A stretch of DNA of 64,000 bases. It comes from Paenibacillus phocaeensis (GTDB lineage Bacteria; Bacillota; Bacilli; Paenibacillales; Paenibacillaceae). The translations under genes were made by a program, and so were the position numbers. The stretch lies in the NCBI RefSeq assembly GCF_900021165.1, contig NZ_FCOQ01000032.1, positions 10,111 through 74,110 on the forward strand. The letters run 5' to 3'. The notes under the pieces are model-generated. The model saw only the letters and a program-made list of their open reading frames with translations, was not told the origin of the DNA and ran no database searches. Position 1 is the stretch's first letter. Every line of letters starts with the position of its first letter. Positions 16,881-25,397 of the stretch are shown here, piece after piece.

Positions 16881-17402
16881 ATGATCATTAAAATGAATCC
16901 AGCTAATATGAAGGATTTTAGTAAACTAAATGAAAGTTTCGTTGTTTCAGGGAGAATCGTACCTACATTTAAAAACAATGTTTGGAATTACACAGTGGAA
17001 ATGTTTCCTGAACCTTATTTTAAGAAATACGAAGATGATGAAATTGACATTAGTTACATTGAAGAAGAAGATAAAATCGTTTTTTTTAAATACATTGAGA
17101 ACAATTGTGTCGGTCGAATAAAGATTCGTTCCAATTGGAATGGATATGCATTAATTGAGGACATTGCTGTTACAAAAGAATATAGAAAAAAGGGGGTAGG
17201 AACAGCATTATTAAATAAAGCTATGGAGTGGGCAAAGGAGAATAACTATTGTGGTCTTATGCTTGAAACCCAAGATATAAATGTTTCAGCTTGTCATTTT
17301 TATGCCAAAAATCAATTTGTAATCGGTGCCGTTGATACTATGCTTTACTCAAACTTTCCTACAGCAAATGAAATGGCGATTTTTTGGTACTATAAATTTT
17401 AA
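16881..17402 (+). CDS. satA: GNAT acetyltransferase, streptothricin acetyltransferase (SatA/YyaR)-like
   Basis: The 173-residue protein is a GNAT acetyltransferase with the acetyl-CoA loop VTKEYRKKGVGTALL and the C-terminal ETQDINVSACHFYAKNQF block, which together with NFPTANEMAIFWY match the SatA/YyaR streptothricin acetyltransferases that inactivate the antibiotic by acetylating its beta-lysine. The frame opens earlier, but the ATG at 16881 with a TGGAGAG site is the sensible start. The gene is much richer in A and T than its neighbours, which suggests acquisition by transfer. It is followed by a small kinase-like remnant and a strong terminator. Whether the substrate is streptothricin needs testing. 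Confidence 0.8.
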   Translation: MIIKMNPANMKDFSKLNESFVVSGRIVPTFKNNVWNYTVEMFPEPYFKKYEDDEIDISYIEEEDKIVFFKYIENNCVGRIKIRSNWNGYALIEDIAVTKEYRKKGVGTALLNKAMEWAKENNYCGLMLETQDINVSACHFYAKNQFVIGAVDTMLYSNFPTANEMAIFWYYKF

Positions 17403-17436
17403 GATTGCGTCTGTCCAGATGAATGGAGGGCCAACC

Positions 17437-17511
17437 ATGGGCATTAGGAATTATCTGATAGGAGGCGTTTCCCTCGTTGACGAAAATCCTCCGTCAAATC
17501 GAGACAAATGA
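17437..17511 (+). pseudogene. Short remnant resembling the N terminus of a P-loop kinase
   Basis: A 24-codon frame with a TGGAGGG site starts MGIRNYLIGGVS, which resembles the beginning of small P-loop nucleoside/AAA kinases just before their GTGKT motif, then runs into unrelated sequence and stops. It looks like a deleted gene rather than a functional peptide, but the match is short and from memory. Confidence 0.3.
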
Positions 17512-17530
17512 ACGCCAACAACAGTAACGT

Positions 17531-17577
17531 AAAAACAGGAGAGAAGCGGAAAATCACCGTTTCTCTCCTGTTTTTTT
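17531..17577. terminator. Strong bidirectional terminator
   Basis: AAAAACAGGAGAGAAGCGG pairs with CCGTTTCTCTCCTGTTTTT (one G-T pair) around a 7-base loop, followed by T7. It ends the acetyltransferase transcript and also the opposing zinc-ribbon gene. Confidence 0.9.
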
Positions 17578-17595
17578 CACCTGATTTTCCAACAC

Positions 17596-17793
17596 TTAAC
17601 CCGCCTGCTGGCCTGCTGCATCAATTCTAGCCTGCGAGGCGTTCGAGCACTTCTTGCATACTTTTAGCTGTTGCCCTGAACTGGTGTTCTTGACATATAA
17701 CAGCTTGATTCGTGTGCTTCCGCACACCGGACACGTTCCGCGGCTGCGTGACGGCAGATGCCAGAGCGATTTGCCACGTTTATTTTTGGCCAT
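17596..17793 (-). CDS. Small zinc-ribbon protein, function unknown
   Basis: This 65-residue basic protein has four cysteines in two CxxC pairs (Cys21/Cys24 and Cys46/Cys49), the spacing of a zinc ribbon, and a lysine/arginine-rich N terminus starting MAKNKRGKSLWHLPSRSRG. The look is that of small ribosome- or nucleic-acid-associated proteins, and the N-terminal pattern recalls L32-type ribosomal proteins, but I do not recognise it as one. It lies 41 bases downstream of the cotJC gene on the same strand, so it could be read through from the spore coat operon. Confidence 0.6.
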   Translation of the reverse strand: MAKNKRGKSLWHLPSRSRGTCPVCGSTRIKLLYVKNTSSGQQLKVCKKCSNASQARIDAAGQQAG

Positions 17794-17834
17794 TCCTTAT
17801 CACCTTCAACGACAGAATGAGTTCATTTCAACAA

Positions 17835-18404
17835 TTAGAAGAACTTCTTTTGTTCCCGATCCTCTTTCAGGATTTCCACCGCTTCGCGGAACCGCAAGCT
17901 GTGCACGATTTCGCGCTCCCGCAGGAACTTCAGACTGTCCTGGATATCGACGTCGTCGGTCATGTCGATGAGCCACTGGTATGTAGCCCGCGCCTTCTCC
18001 TCGGCCGCGATGTCTTCATACAGATCGGCGATCGGATCGCCTTTGGCCTGGATGTACGCCGCCGTCCAAGGCACCCCTGACGCGTTCTCGTAGAAGAGCG
18101 CCTTATCGTGGTTCACATAATAAGGGTCCATTCCGGCCGCCTTCAGCATCTCCGGCGTCGCGTCCTTTGTGAGTTTGTAGACCATCGTTGCAATCATCTC
18201 GAGATGGGCGAACTCCTCCGTCCCGATGTCGTTCAAGAGCCCGATCACCTTGTCGGGAATCGTGTATCTCTGATTCAGATAACGCAGCGCCGCCGCCAGC
18301 TCCCCGTCCGCACCGCCATATTGCTCAATCAGCAATTTGGCCATCCGCGGATCGCATTTGCTGACGCGTACCGGGTATTGCAGCTTCTTCTCATACACCC
18401 ACAT
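17835..18404 (-). CDS. cotJC: Spore coat protein CotJC (manganese catalase family)
   Basis: The 189-residue protein starts MWVYEKKLQYPVRV and carries the ferritin-like manganese catalase fold, with the helix motif GTEEFAHLEMIATMVYKLT supplying Glu/His metal ligands. CotJC is part of the inner spore coat and is co-assembled with CotJA. The gene closes the cotJABC operon on the minus strand; the gap to cotJB is about 54 bases. Expression is expected in the mother cell during sporulation, but I did not identify the sigma factor site. Confidence 0.92.
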   Translation of the reverse strand: MWVYEKKLQYPVRVSKCDPRMAKLLIEQYGGADGELAAALRYLNQRYTIPDKVIGLLNDIGTEEFAHLEMIATMVYKLTKDATPEMLKAAGMDPYYVNHDKALFYENASGVPWTAAYIQAKGDPIADLYEDIAAEEKARATYQWLIDMTDDVDIQDSLKFLREREIVHSLRFREAVEILKEDREQKKFF

Positions 18405-18458
18405 ATCGCCTGTTTAACCTCCTTTAACTTCCCCTCACGGATTGAAGGCAGGCATGAA

Positions 18459-18737
18459 CTATACCTGCCAAGGCCATGGGCTTTGCGACCACTCCCACGG
18501 GAATTTCGAATAAGCTCGACCAAAATTCTGCAACGGGCCGTAAAGCTGCTGAAAATGGTTCGCCAGCTGCGTCCGTTCCTGGGTCAGCTGATTGAACTGC
18601 TGAATCGCCGCCAGATCATCCGGATGCGTATCGAGGTACAAATTCAGCTCTACCAGCACAAAGTCAAGCGCCTGCAGCTTCTCAAGCATCTCGTAATACT
18701 GCTGATCGAACGGTTGCTTGTTGGGATTTGTCGTCAT
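18459..18737 (-). CDS. cotJB: Spore coat assembly protein CotJB
   Basis: The 92-residue protein has the CotJB layout: a helical YYEMLEKLQALDFVLVELNLYLDTHPDD region, a middle QFNQLTQER segment and a C terminus rich in tryptophan and proline (PWEWSQSPWPWQV). An upstream ATG at 18770 lies inside cotJA; the ATG at 18737 is better, with AAGGACGGTGAT before it, and starts seven bases past the cotJA stop, giving tight coupling. CotJB is needed for, or travels with, CotJA/CotJC deposition in the coat. Confidence 0.88.
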   Translation of the reverse strand: MTTNPNKQPFDQQYYEMLEKLQALDFVLVELNLYLDTHPDDLAAIQQFNQLTQERTQLANHFQQLYGPLQNFGRAYSKFPWEWSQSPWPWQV

Positions 18738-18741
18738 GGGA

Positions 18742-18960
18742 TCACCGTCCTTTTCCCCATTTGGATTCATAAGGACTGTACAAAGCTGGCCATAACGTGC
18801 CGTGTCTTAGGGCGTCCATCGGACTAAACTGCGGTAAATTCGGGGGCTGAAAGTGGATAAACAGCTGCGGAGGGGTGCTGTAGGTTTTGTGCGTAATCGG
18901 CGGACAAGGGTCGAACGGGCCAATAAACGGGGTCCACACACGTTCCTGAGGATGGCTCAA
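18742..18960 (-). CDS. cotJA: Spore coat associated protein CotJA
   Basis: The 72-residue product contains the CotJA hallmark FDPCPPITHKTYSTPPQL, a PPNLPQFSPMDALRHGTLWP middle and a YSPYESKW end. The open frame extends upstream, but an AGAAGGAGG site nine bases before the TTG at 18960 gives the most convincing start; an ATG at 18987 would add nine residues that encode the ribosome binding site itself. First gene of the cotJABC operon. Confidence 0.87.
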   Translation of the reverse strand: MSHPQERVWTPFIGPFDPCPPITHKTYSTPPQLFIHFQPPNLPQFSPMDALRHGTLWPALYSPYESKWGKGR

Positions 18961-19081
18961 AAGAAACTTCCTCCTTCTTAAAAACATGGTCATGCAGGCG
19001 AAATCGCCAATTTTTCCCTGCATCCTACCACTAACATATGACAATCGCCCAAATAATGAACCGGAGACGGCACAATTTCAC

Positions 19082-19120
19082 AAAAAAATAACGCCGTCCC
19101 CTGTTCCCGGGGCGGCGTTA
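19082..19120 (-). terminator. Intrinsic terminator of the CNNM/HlyC gene
   Basis: ACGCCG and CCCC arms (91-101 of this block) pair with GGGG and CGGCGT at 19109-19118. On the minus strand the hairpin is followed by a T run. Confidence 0.85.
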
Positions 19121-19149
19121 TGCAGACGGACCTAGCTTGTCCGTTTATT

Positions 19150-20514
19150 TTATTCCGCTTCGATCTCCTCATCCGGCTCCTCGATAACGAGGCGGATGAC
19201 CTTGACGCGCGTGATGCGCAAGCGGCTGGCTTCCTCGACCTCGAACAGGAAGCGGTCGACCTGCTTTCTTTTCCCCTTGGCCGGGGTTCCTTCCAGCTCC
19301 TTAAACAACCAGCCGCCGATCGAATCGACTTCCTCGTCTTCGATTTCGCTGCCGATAAGATCATTGACCTCTTCGATCAACAAGCGGCCGTCGACCGAAT
19401 AGACGTCATCCGTCACCTTCTCGATTTCCGAGCGTTCGTCCTCAAATTCATCGTGCAGATCGCCAACGATCTCCTCGAGAATCTTCTCGGCGGTTAACAA
19501 GCCGGCCGTTCCGCCGTATTCATCGACGACCAGCGTGACCTGGGAATGCTTCTTCTGCATCAGACGGAGCACCTGGCTGATCTCCATCGATTCCGGCACA
19601 TTCAGAATCGGGCGAACCATATCCGCCAAATGGAGCGGCTTCTCCGGATCGGGCAGCAGCAGGTCTGTCAGATGAACGAACCCGATAATCTGATCCTTGT
19701 CTTCAACGGCGACCGGGTAGCGGGAGTGCTTCGTGCTTGCCACGATCTTCATGTTCTCCTCCCAGCTCAGGTTCGTGTACAGGCAGTCCATATCCGTCCG
19801 CGGCAGCATCACTTCCCTGGCCAGCATATCGGAGAAATCAAAGATATTGTCCACCAGCTTCATCTCATCCTTGTCGATCACACCGCTCTTGGCGCTCTGA
19901 TCCATCAGGATGCGGATCTCTTCCTCGGAATGAGCCGCTTCGCCTTCGCCCGCAGGTTCGATGCCGATGAGCCGGAGCGCGCCGTTCGCCGCCGTATTGA
20001 GCAGCCAGATCACCGGCAGGAACAATCGGTAGAACATCAGCAACGGCCACGACAGCCACAGGGAAGTCTCCTCCGACTTCTGGATCGCCAGGGATTTCGG
20101 AGCAAGTTCCCCCATCACGATATGTAGAAAAGTAATGATCGCAAAGCCAACCGCCACCGATATCGTGGAGATCAGCGTTGGATCGGTTGCGCCCAACTGA
20201 TGCATCAGCGGTTCGATCAACAGCTCGGAAACCGCCGGTTCCCCGACCCACCCGAGCCCCAGTGACGCGAGGGTGATGCCAAGCTGCGTTGCTGACAAAT
20301 ACGTATCCAGCCGCTTATTGACCTTCAGCGCATAATTCGCTCGCCGATTTCCCTCCCGAGCCAGCTGCGTAAGCCGGGATTGGCGTACCTTGACGAGGGA
20401 GAACTCGGCAGCCACAAAGAACCCGTTCAAAAAAACGAGGATAAGGACGATCATCAAATTCCAGATCAGCTTGCCGATTTCAAATTCGGTATGACCATCG
20501 GGTGACACAGGCAT
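19150..20514 (-). CDS. CNNM/CorB-type membrane protein (hemolysin C family)
   Basis: The 454-residue protein has an N-terminal DUF21/CNNM membrane domain with four spans (about 15-200, starting LVFLNGFFVAAEFSLVKVR), a CBS pair (about 215-340, with VMLPRTDMDCLYTNLSWEE and VDEYGGTAGLLTAEKILEEIVGDLHDE) and a C-terminal CorC/HlyC domain (about 360-445). Proteins of this layout are magnesium or cobalt efflux/homeostasis transporters regulated by nucleotide binding to the CBS pair; the hemolysin label is historical. It is monocistronic, with its own terminator. Confidence 0.88.
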   Translation of the reverse strand: MPVSPDGHTEFEIGKLIWNLMIVLILVFLNGFFVAAEFSLVKVRQSRLTQLAREGNRRANYALKVNKRLDTYLSATQLGITLASLGLGWVGEPAVSELLIEPLMHQLGATDPTLISTISVAVGFAIITFLHIVMGELAPKSLAIQKSEETSLWLSWPLLMFYRLFLPVIWLLNTAANGALRLIGIEPAGEGEAAHSEEEIRILMDQSAKSGVIDKDEMKLVDNIFDFSDMLAREVMLPRTDMDCLYTNLSWEENMKIVASTKHSRYPVAVEDKDQIIGFVHLTDLLLPDPEKPLHLADMVRPILNVPESMEISQVLRLMQKKHSQVTLVVDEYGGTAGLLTAEKILEEIVGDLHDEFEDERSEIEKVTDDVYSVDGRLLIEEVNDLIGSEIEDEEVDSIGGWLFKELEGTPAKGKRKQVDRFLFEVEEASRLRITRVKVIRLVIEEPDEEIEAE

Positions 20515-20637
20515 GTCATACGCCTCTTTCCTATAAAAATTAGAGTCGGGGTTTGAGCACCGAGCAATGTAAATGGACGGAAGGCCCGACTGAATTCAAG
20601 ATTTGACGTCGAATTTCTGCATTGAATGGGCTCCTGA

Positions 20638-21780
20638 TCATAAGTTTTTGGCTTTTCGCGATTTAAAATCCGTATCAGGATAATACATGTCCGCAACCAG
20701 CAGATTCGGGCCGCAGCAGCCGGCTGCATCGCAGTAACAATTGACCTTCTGGTTCAAAGGATGCTCCGTCAGCCAGCGGTCGAAAATTTCGTCCAGCCGT
20801 CCTTCCCGCACGTTGCCAAAGGCCGGGATGGCGGCAAAATCCGTGACGTATACCTCCCCGGTGAACATGTTCACATTGACCCGGTTCCGACCGTCAGGGT
20901 CGTTGCGGACTGTCACGTTCGGCTCTCTCCGCAAGCGGCGCAGCAGCTCCAGGTCTTCCTCGCTCCCGTTGCAAGCGAAGAACGGCAGCGTTCCAAACAG
21001 CATCCACACCTCGGGATCCCGTGCGTCCAGCAGCGAATGAATCGCCGCCCGCATCTCGCTTAACGCCAGCACGGGCAGTCCTTCGGCGAAATCGGCCGCG
21101 TACATCGGATGGACCTCATGCCGCTTGCAGCCCATTTCTAGGATCATCCGGTGAATCTCCGCAAGCTTCCGGTGCGTGCGATAATTGATCATCGATTCGG
21201 CGGAGATGAACATGCCCGCCTCGCTGAGCCTGCGTGTATTTTCAATCATCGTATCGTACATTTTATAGGCGACCTCCGGCTTCACCGGGTGCCCGCTGCG
21301 GGCGAAGCCGATCTCATGGAAGTCCCTTTCACTGGTATAGTTGAACGAGATATGCATGACGTCCAAATAAGGAAGCAGCTGCTCGTAACGTTCGTAGTCC
21401 AAAGTCAAATTGGAATTAATTTGCGAACGAATTCCCCGCGCCTTGGCATATTTCAGCAGCGGAAGGATCTTCTCCTCTACGGTTTGGCGCCGGAATGTCG
21501 GCTCGCCGCCGGTGATGCTGATCGTCTGCAAATGCTCGACCTCATCGAGCGCCTTCAAGATCAACGGCAACGGAAGCTGCTCAGGTTCTTTCAGCACCAG
21601 GCTGTCGCCTACCGCGCAGTGTTCGCACCGCATATTACACAGATTCGTCACCGTCAGCTCGACGCTGGTTAAGGCATGGCGTCCGTATTCACGAAGGGAC
21701 CGAATCGGATCCCACGGATCATAACTTGGGCTGATCGGCTTTTCGGGGCGATCTATCATTTTCGTCTGCTTGCTCATCAT
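20638..21780 (-). CDS. yfkAB: Radical SAM protein of the YfkAB type
   Basis: The 380-residue protein has the radical SAM cluster motif CNMRCEHC (Cys48, Cys52, Cys55) followed by the ITGGEPTFRR loop that binds S-adenosylmethionine. Its C terminus (about 355-370) has extra cysteines in NCYCDAAGCCGPN, fitting a second auxiliary iron-sulfur site as in YfkAB-type proteins. The substrate of this family is not known to me. The ATG overlaps the stop of the upstream HD-GYP gene (ATGATGA), so the two are co-translated. Confidence 0.8.
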   Translation of the reverse strand: MMSKQTKMIDRPEKPISPSYDPWDPIRSLREYGRHALTSVELTVTNLCNMRCEHCAVGDSLVLKEPEQLPLPLILKALDEVEHLQTISITGGEPTFRRQTVEEKILPLLKYAKARGIRSQINSNLTLDYERYEQLLPYLDVMHISFNYTSERDFHEIGFARSGHPVKPEVAYKMYDTMIENTRRLSEAGMFISAESMINYRTHRKLAEIHRMILEMGCKRHEVHPMYAADFAEGLPVLALSEMRAAIHSLLDARDPEVWMLFGTLPFFACNGSEEDLELLRRLRREPNVTVRNDPDGRNRVNVNMFTGEVYVTDFAAIPAFGNVREGRLDEIFDRWLTEHPLNQKVNCYCDAAGCCGPNLLVADMYYPDTDFKSRKAKNL

Positions 21781-22886
21781 CTACCTACCACCATTTCTAT
21801 TCCGTCCACTTCCGCGATCACGATGGACAGCTGGACGGACAAATCTACTTCATAAGGCGAGGAAATCTCTTGCCCCCGCGGGTCCAACAGAACCCGTACA
21901 ACCGGCCGCTGCGGCATATGACCGTGGATCTTCGAGACGACGCCGGTTTCGCCCGTGCTCAACTTCACGGTCATCCCGATCGGGTAGATCGCCACCCGGT
22001 CGCGGAACAGCTCCAGCTTCGATTTCTCGTACCAATGGCCGCAGCCGGTATACAACACTTCCAGCGCTTGATGCGGGAGCATCGCTTGCCGGTACGTCCG
22101 GTGCGTTGTCATCGCATCATAAGCGTCCGTAATCGCGATCCAGCGGGCATATTCATGGATTTCGCTGCCCTGGATGCCGCGCGGATACCCGCTGCCGTCC
22201 ATTTTCTCATGGTGCTGGTAGGCGCAATGCGCCGAGATCAACGGGATCCCCGGCTCATCCTTCAGCATTTTAAAGCCAAGGTCGGGATGCCGCTTGATCA
22301 TCTCGAACTCCTCGTCCGTCAGCCGGGACGGCTTGGTTAGCAGTTCAAGAGGAAGCTTGGTTTTGCCGATATCGTGCAGCAGTGCCCCCAGGCCCAATAC
22401 GGTCAGTTCGTCTTTCGTATACCCGTGAAGCTGACCAAGCAGCAACGTATACACACAGACGTTCAAGGAATGACGGTATAAATAATGATCCATGCTGTTC
22501 ATATTCATCATCATGATCATCGCGTCATCCCGGGCACTGAGGTCGTCCAATATCGATTCGATCAAGCCGGAGAAGGCTTTGCCCAGATAAGGATAGGCGA
22601 CATTCTTCACATTGGGAGCGGCCCACTTGCGGAAGTTTGTCCGAATCTCGCTAAGTGCGCGGCGCTGCGTCTCCTCTTCGATCATCTCGGGAATCACCAA
22701 ATCATCCGTGCGGGGATCGGCCACGTAGACAAAATCCAACCCATGGGTTTTCAGCCTGCGGATGATCGCATCCGACAGCTCCGCATTTTCAGACAACAGG
22801 ATAATCCCGTCCTCATTATAAATCTTTTTCCCTAATTTCATTCCAGCCTGCAGCGAGGCGACTGGGATTAACCGCATGACTTCCAC
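21777..22886 (-). CDS. HD-GYP domain protein, likely cyclic-di-GMP phosphodiesterase
   Basis: The 369-residue protein has an N-terminal DUF3391-like segment (about 1-70), a central HD-GYP domain with intact HD (His171-Asp172 in LLHDIGK), HH and GYP (HHEKMDGSGYPRG) motifs, and a small C-terminal extension after 320. HD-GYP enzymes hydrolyse cyclic-di-GMP in the cytoplasm. The start shown is a GTG; an ATG three codons on is possible. It overlaps the YfkAB gene by four bases. A second HD-GYP protein with the same order but a broken HD motif is at 26205. Confidence 0.88.
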   Translation of the reverse strand: MEVMRLIPVASLQAGMKLGKKIYNEDGIILLSENAELSDAIIRRLKTHGLDFVYVADPRTDDLVIPEMIEEETQRRALSEIRTNFRKWAAPNVKNVAYPYLGKAFSGLIESILDDLSARDDAMIMMMNMNSMDHYLYRHSLNVCVYTLLLGQLHGYTKDELTVLGLGALLHDIGKTKLPLELLTKPSRLTDEEFEMIKRHPDLGFKMLKDEPGIPLISAHCAYQHHEKMDGSGYPRGIQGSEIHEYARWIAITDAYDAMTTHRTYRQAMLPHQALEVLYTGCGHWYEKSKLELFRDRVAIYPIGMTVKLSTGETGVVSKIHGHMPQRPVVRVLLDPRGQEISSPYEVDLSVQLSIVIAEVDGIEMVVGR

Positions 22887-22963
22887 ATCCGTCTCTGTTT
22901 AGGTTTTCTATATGTATCTGGAATCAGCGGTCGGTATAGAACACCACTTGCCTTTGAAGCGGG

Positions 22964-23791
22964 TCAACGCATGATGAAGATCCAGAACAATGCCGCTAAA
23001 ATAAATCGATAATACGCAAAATGGCGAAGCTTCACCTTTTGAATCAGCTTTAAGAAGGCCAATACGACCAGATAAGCCACCACGAAAGCGACCACGAATC
23101 CGATCAGGAAGTACCCGATCGTATCGGAGGTCAAATAGCGGTAAGAGTCCAGCATCTCATAACCCGAAACCGCGCACATAATCGGAATGGCGATAAGGAA
23201 CGAGAAATCGGCGGCCGCTTTGTAGCTGGTGCCGCTGAGCATTCCTCCGGCGATGGTTGAACCGGACCGGGAGAAGCCGGGCCACAAGACGGAGATACAC
23301 TGATATAAGCCGATCAGCAACGCCTGTCTATAGGTAAGCTGATCCATTTCAGGCGCGGTGATCGTCGCTTTGTTCTTGTTGTACCATTCGGCAAAGATCA
23401 TGAATAGGCCGCCGACCACCAGCGCCCACAACACCGTTTGGGAGCTGAACAGGCTTTTGATATGATCGCGGAAGAAATACCCGATGCCCAGCGCCGGAAC
23501 GATCCCCAAGAGAATATGGATCAAATTGAGCCGACCCTTCGGCGCGTTGCGGTCGACCACGGTTACTTTTTTGCTCAGGCCAAGCAAATTTGCAATCCGC
23601 TCACGGTAAACCCAGGCCATCGCCAGGATCGCGCCCAACTGAATAACGATTTCAAAGGTTTTCATTTCCGGCGACTGATCATCGTACCCCATAAGCTTCG
23701 CCGTCAAGATCATGTGTCCCGTCGATGAGACCGGAATAAACTCGGTTAACCCTTCCACTATCGCTAAAATAATCGAGACAATAAGACTCAT
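22964..23791 (-). CDS. uppP: Undecaprenyl-diphosphatase UppP (BacA)
   Basis: The 275-residue membrane protein carries both UppP signatures: EGLTEFIPVSSTGHM near the N terminus and PGFSRSGSTIAGG in the middle, with about eight hydrophobic segments. It dephosphorylates undecaprenyl diphosphate on the outer face of the membrane, recycling the cell wall lipid carrier and giving low-level bacitracin resistance. The length matches the family. The ATG has AGGAGGAAC upstream. It is a single gene, 36 bases downstream of the metallophosphatase. Confidence 0.93.
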   Translation of the reverse strand: MSLIVSIILAIVEGLTEFIPVSSTGHMILTAKLMGYDDQSPEMKTFEIVIQLGAILAMAWVYRERIANLLGLSKKVTVVDRNAPKGRLNLIHILLGIVPALGIGYFFRDHIKSLFSSQTVLWALVVGGLFMIFAEWYNKNKATITAPEMDQLTYRQALLIGLYQCISVLWPGFSRSGSTIAGGMLSGTSYKAAADFSFLIAIPIMCAVSGYEMLDSYRYLTSDTIGYFLIGFVVAFVVAYLVVLAFLKLIQKVKLRHFAYYRFILAALFWIFIMR

Positions 23792-23827
23792 TTGTTCCTC
23801 CTGATCGAGTATGACGTTGCGCTATAG

Positions 23828-25261
23828 TTATTCTACTTTTTTCCACCGGGATTGAAAACACGTTTCCACCGCACCGGCGGTTTGCAATTCGAGGCGGAGC
23901 AGGTCGCGCAAAAATTCAGGAAGCATATAACGCTTCTCCGTTCCGCTCTTCAAGCGTTCGTAACCGACGCCAAACGTAAACATATCCAGCGTGCCAACGA
24001 GATAGGTTCGATCGCTCCGCAGCCGCTCGCCCGCCACGCTTGCCCGGACAATTCGCTTATAGGGCGGCGCACCGGGGTCATAATCAATCTCCAGGCCGTC
24101 AACACAAATGCCGCCAAGTACCTTACCGCGAAAGCCAAATCCCATAATGGGTTTGCCCGTCTTCTCTTCAAGCAGCGATTCCTCCAGGCTGGCCAGAATA
24201 TCCTCACCGGACACCTGCATCGTGCAGGGATTGATCGGAGAAGGGCAACGCTCGTGCAGCATTCCCTCGCTGATTTCGCCGGCCGGCAGTCCGGCCAGCA
24301 ACTGGCCGCTGTTCACCAGAGAAAATTCGCTGCCGGTATGACGGCGAACTGCCTGCGCCAGCAGATTGCCAAACGGCGATTCCGCTTGATACGATACCGG
24401 AAGCTCTCGCTCCGTCACGGCGACCGTACGGTTCAACCGGAGTTTGGCCGCTTCCCGCTGCAGGGCGATGGCCGTCTCCACCTGCTTCTCCTTCGGCCCC
24501 TCCCTGACGGGGAGGCATACGGCGTCCATCGCCAAGCGGCCGGTCGCGAGATCCCGACGGACCTCAACCTTGCCCAGGTAATTGCCGAATTTCCCCGCAG
24601 CCGTAATCAGCGTGGACCCGATTCGCAACGGCTCCTCCAGCAAATGGTGCGTATGGCCGCCGATAATCAAGTCGATCCCGGGGACCGCCTCCGCCAACTG
24701 CCGATCCATCGGCAGGCCCAGATGCGACATGACGAGGATGAGATCCACCTCGCCCCTCAACTGCTCTACATCCCGGGTGATCGTGTCCAGCGGGTTTAAG
24801 GACTCCAGCCCCAGCAGCTCGTAGAAATCGGCAAAAGCAGCCGTCGCCGCCACCAGCCCGATCTTGAAGCCGTTCTTGTGCACGACCAGACGGCCGTGCA
24901 TCCAGGCCGGCGGTTGTCCAGTCCGCAGTTCCACGATATTGCCGCAGACTACAGAGCTATGCAAGCCGGCGTAAGCTTGGCCCAGCAGTTCCGGCGTGAA
25001 GGTCAACCCTTCATTATTGCCGATCGTTACGGCATCGTACCCCGTCAGGTTAAGCACGTCCACATTGGCCTGTCCCAAGGTTCCCTCGGTTTCGATCGCC
25101 GCCCGGTCCATATGGTCGCCGATGTCGAGAAGGAGCGTGGAAGCCGGCGCTTCGTTCCGCAGCTCATGGACCATCGCCGCGATGCGCCCCATCGTTTCGA
25201 AATGGCTGTGGATATCGTTGGTGTAGAGTATCGTTAACGTTTCCGGGTTCGTCTCCGGCAT
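23828..25261 (-). CDS. Metallophosphatase of the 5'-nucleotidase / YunD type
   Basis: The 477-residue protein has a calcineurin-like phosphatase domain (about 8-240) with the metal motifs YTNDIHSH, GDHMD, GNNEG and IIGGHTHH, followed by a 5'-nucleotidase C-terminal substrate domain (about 270-460). The GNNEG in place of the usual GNHE is seen in YunD-like proteins. No signal peptide is present, so it acts inside the cell, unlike the secreted UshA. Likely substrates are nucleotides or UDP-sugars; this is not settled by sequence. Confidence 0.85.
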   Translation of the reverse strand: MPETNPETLTILYTNDIHSHFETMGRIAAMVHELRNEAPASTLLLDIGDHMDRAAIETEGTLGQANVDVLNLTGYDAVTIGNNEGLTFTPELLGQAYAGLHSSVVCGNIVELRTGQPPAWMHGRLVVHKNGFKIGLVAATAAFADFYELLGLESLNPLDTITRDVEQLRGEVDLILVMSHLGLPMDRQLAEAVPGIDLIIGGHTHHLLEEPLRIGSTLITAAGKFGNYLGKVEVRRDLATGRLAMDAVCLPVREGPKEKQVETAIALQREAAKLRLNRTVAVTERELPVSYQAESPFGNLLAQAVRRHTGSEFSLVNSGQLLAGLPAGEISEGMLHERCPSPINPCTMQVSGEDILASLEESLLEEKTGKPIMGFGFRGKVLGGICVDGLEIDYDPGAPPYKRIVRASVAGERLRSDRTYLVGTLDMFTFGVGYERLKSGTEKRYMLPEFLRDLLRLELQTAGAVETCFQSRWKKVE

Positions 25262-25356
25262 CTGAACTGCCCCCTTGCTCTCTCAATCTATTCGGCCTAT
25301 TCTAAATTTTAGAGTTCATTGTGTATTATATACCTTAAAATTGATCGTTGTCTTGT

Positions 25357-25362
25357 TATAAT
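25357..25362 (+). promoter_or_regulatory. Probable -10 element (TATAAT) before the MoaD-MoaE fusion gene
   Basis: A perfect TATAAT lies 35 bases before the start codon. No strong -35 is evident at the ideal distance. It is the only good -10 in the divergent 136-base gap to the metallophosphatase gene. Confidence 0.4.
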
Positions 25363-25397
25363 GTATATTACTTACAAACCATTCCGAGGAGACTCCT

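Noticed and set aside
23852..24799. Plus-strand frame of 315 codons opposite the YunD-type gene
   Set aside because: The minus-strand protein has clear metal motifs; the antisense translation lacks any.
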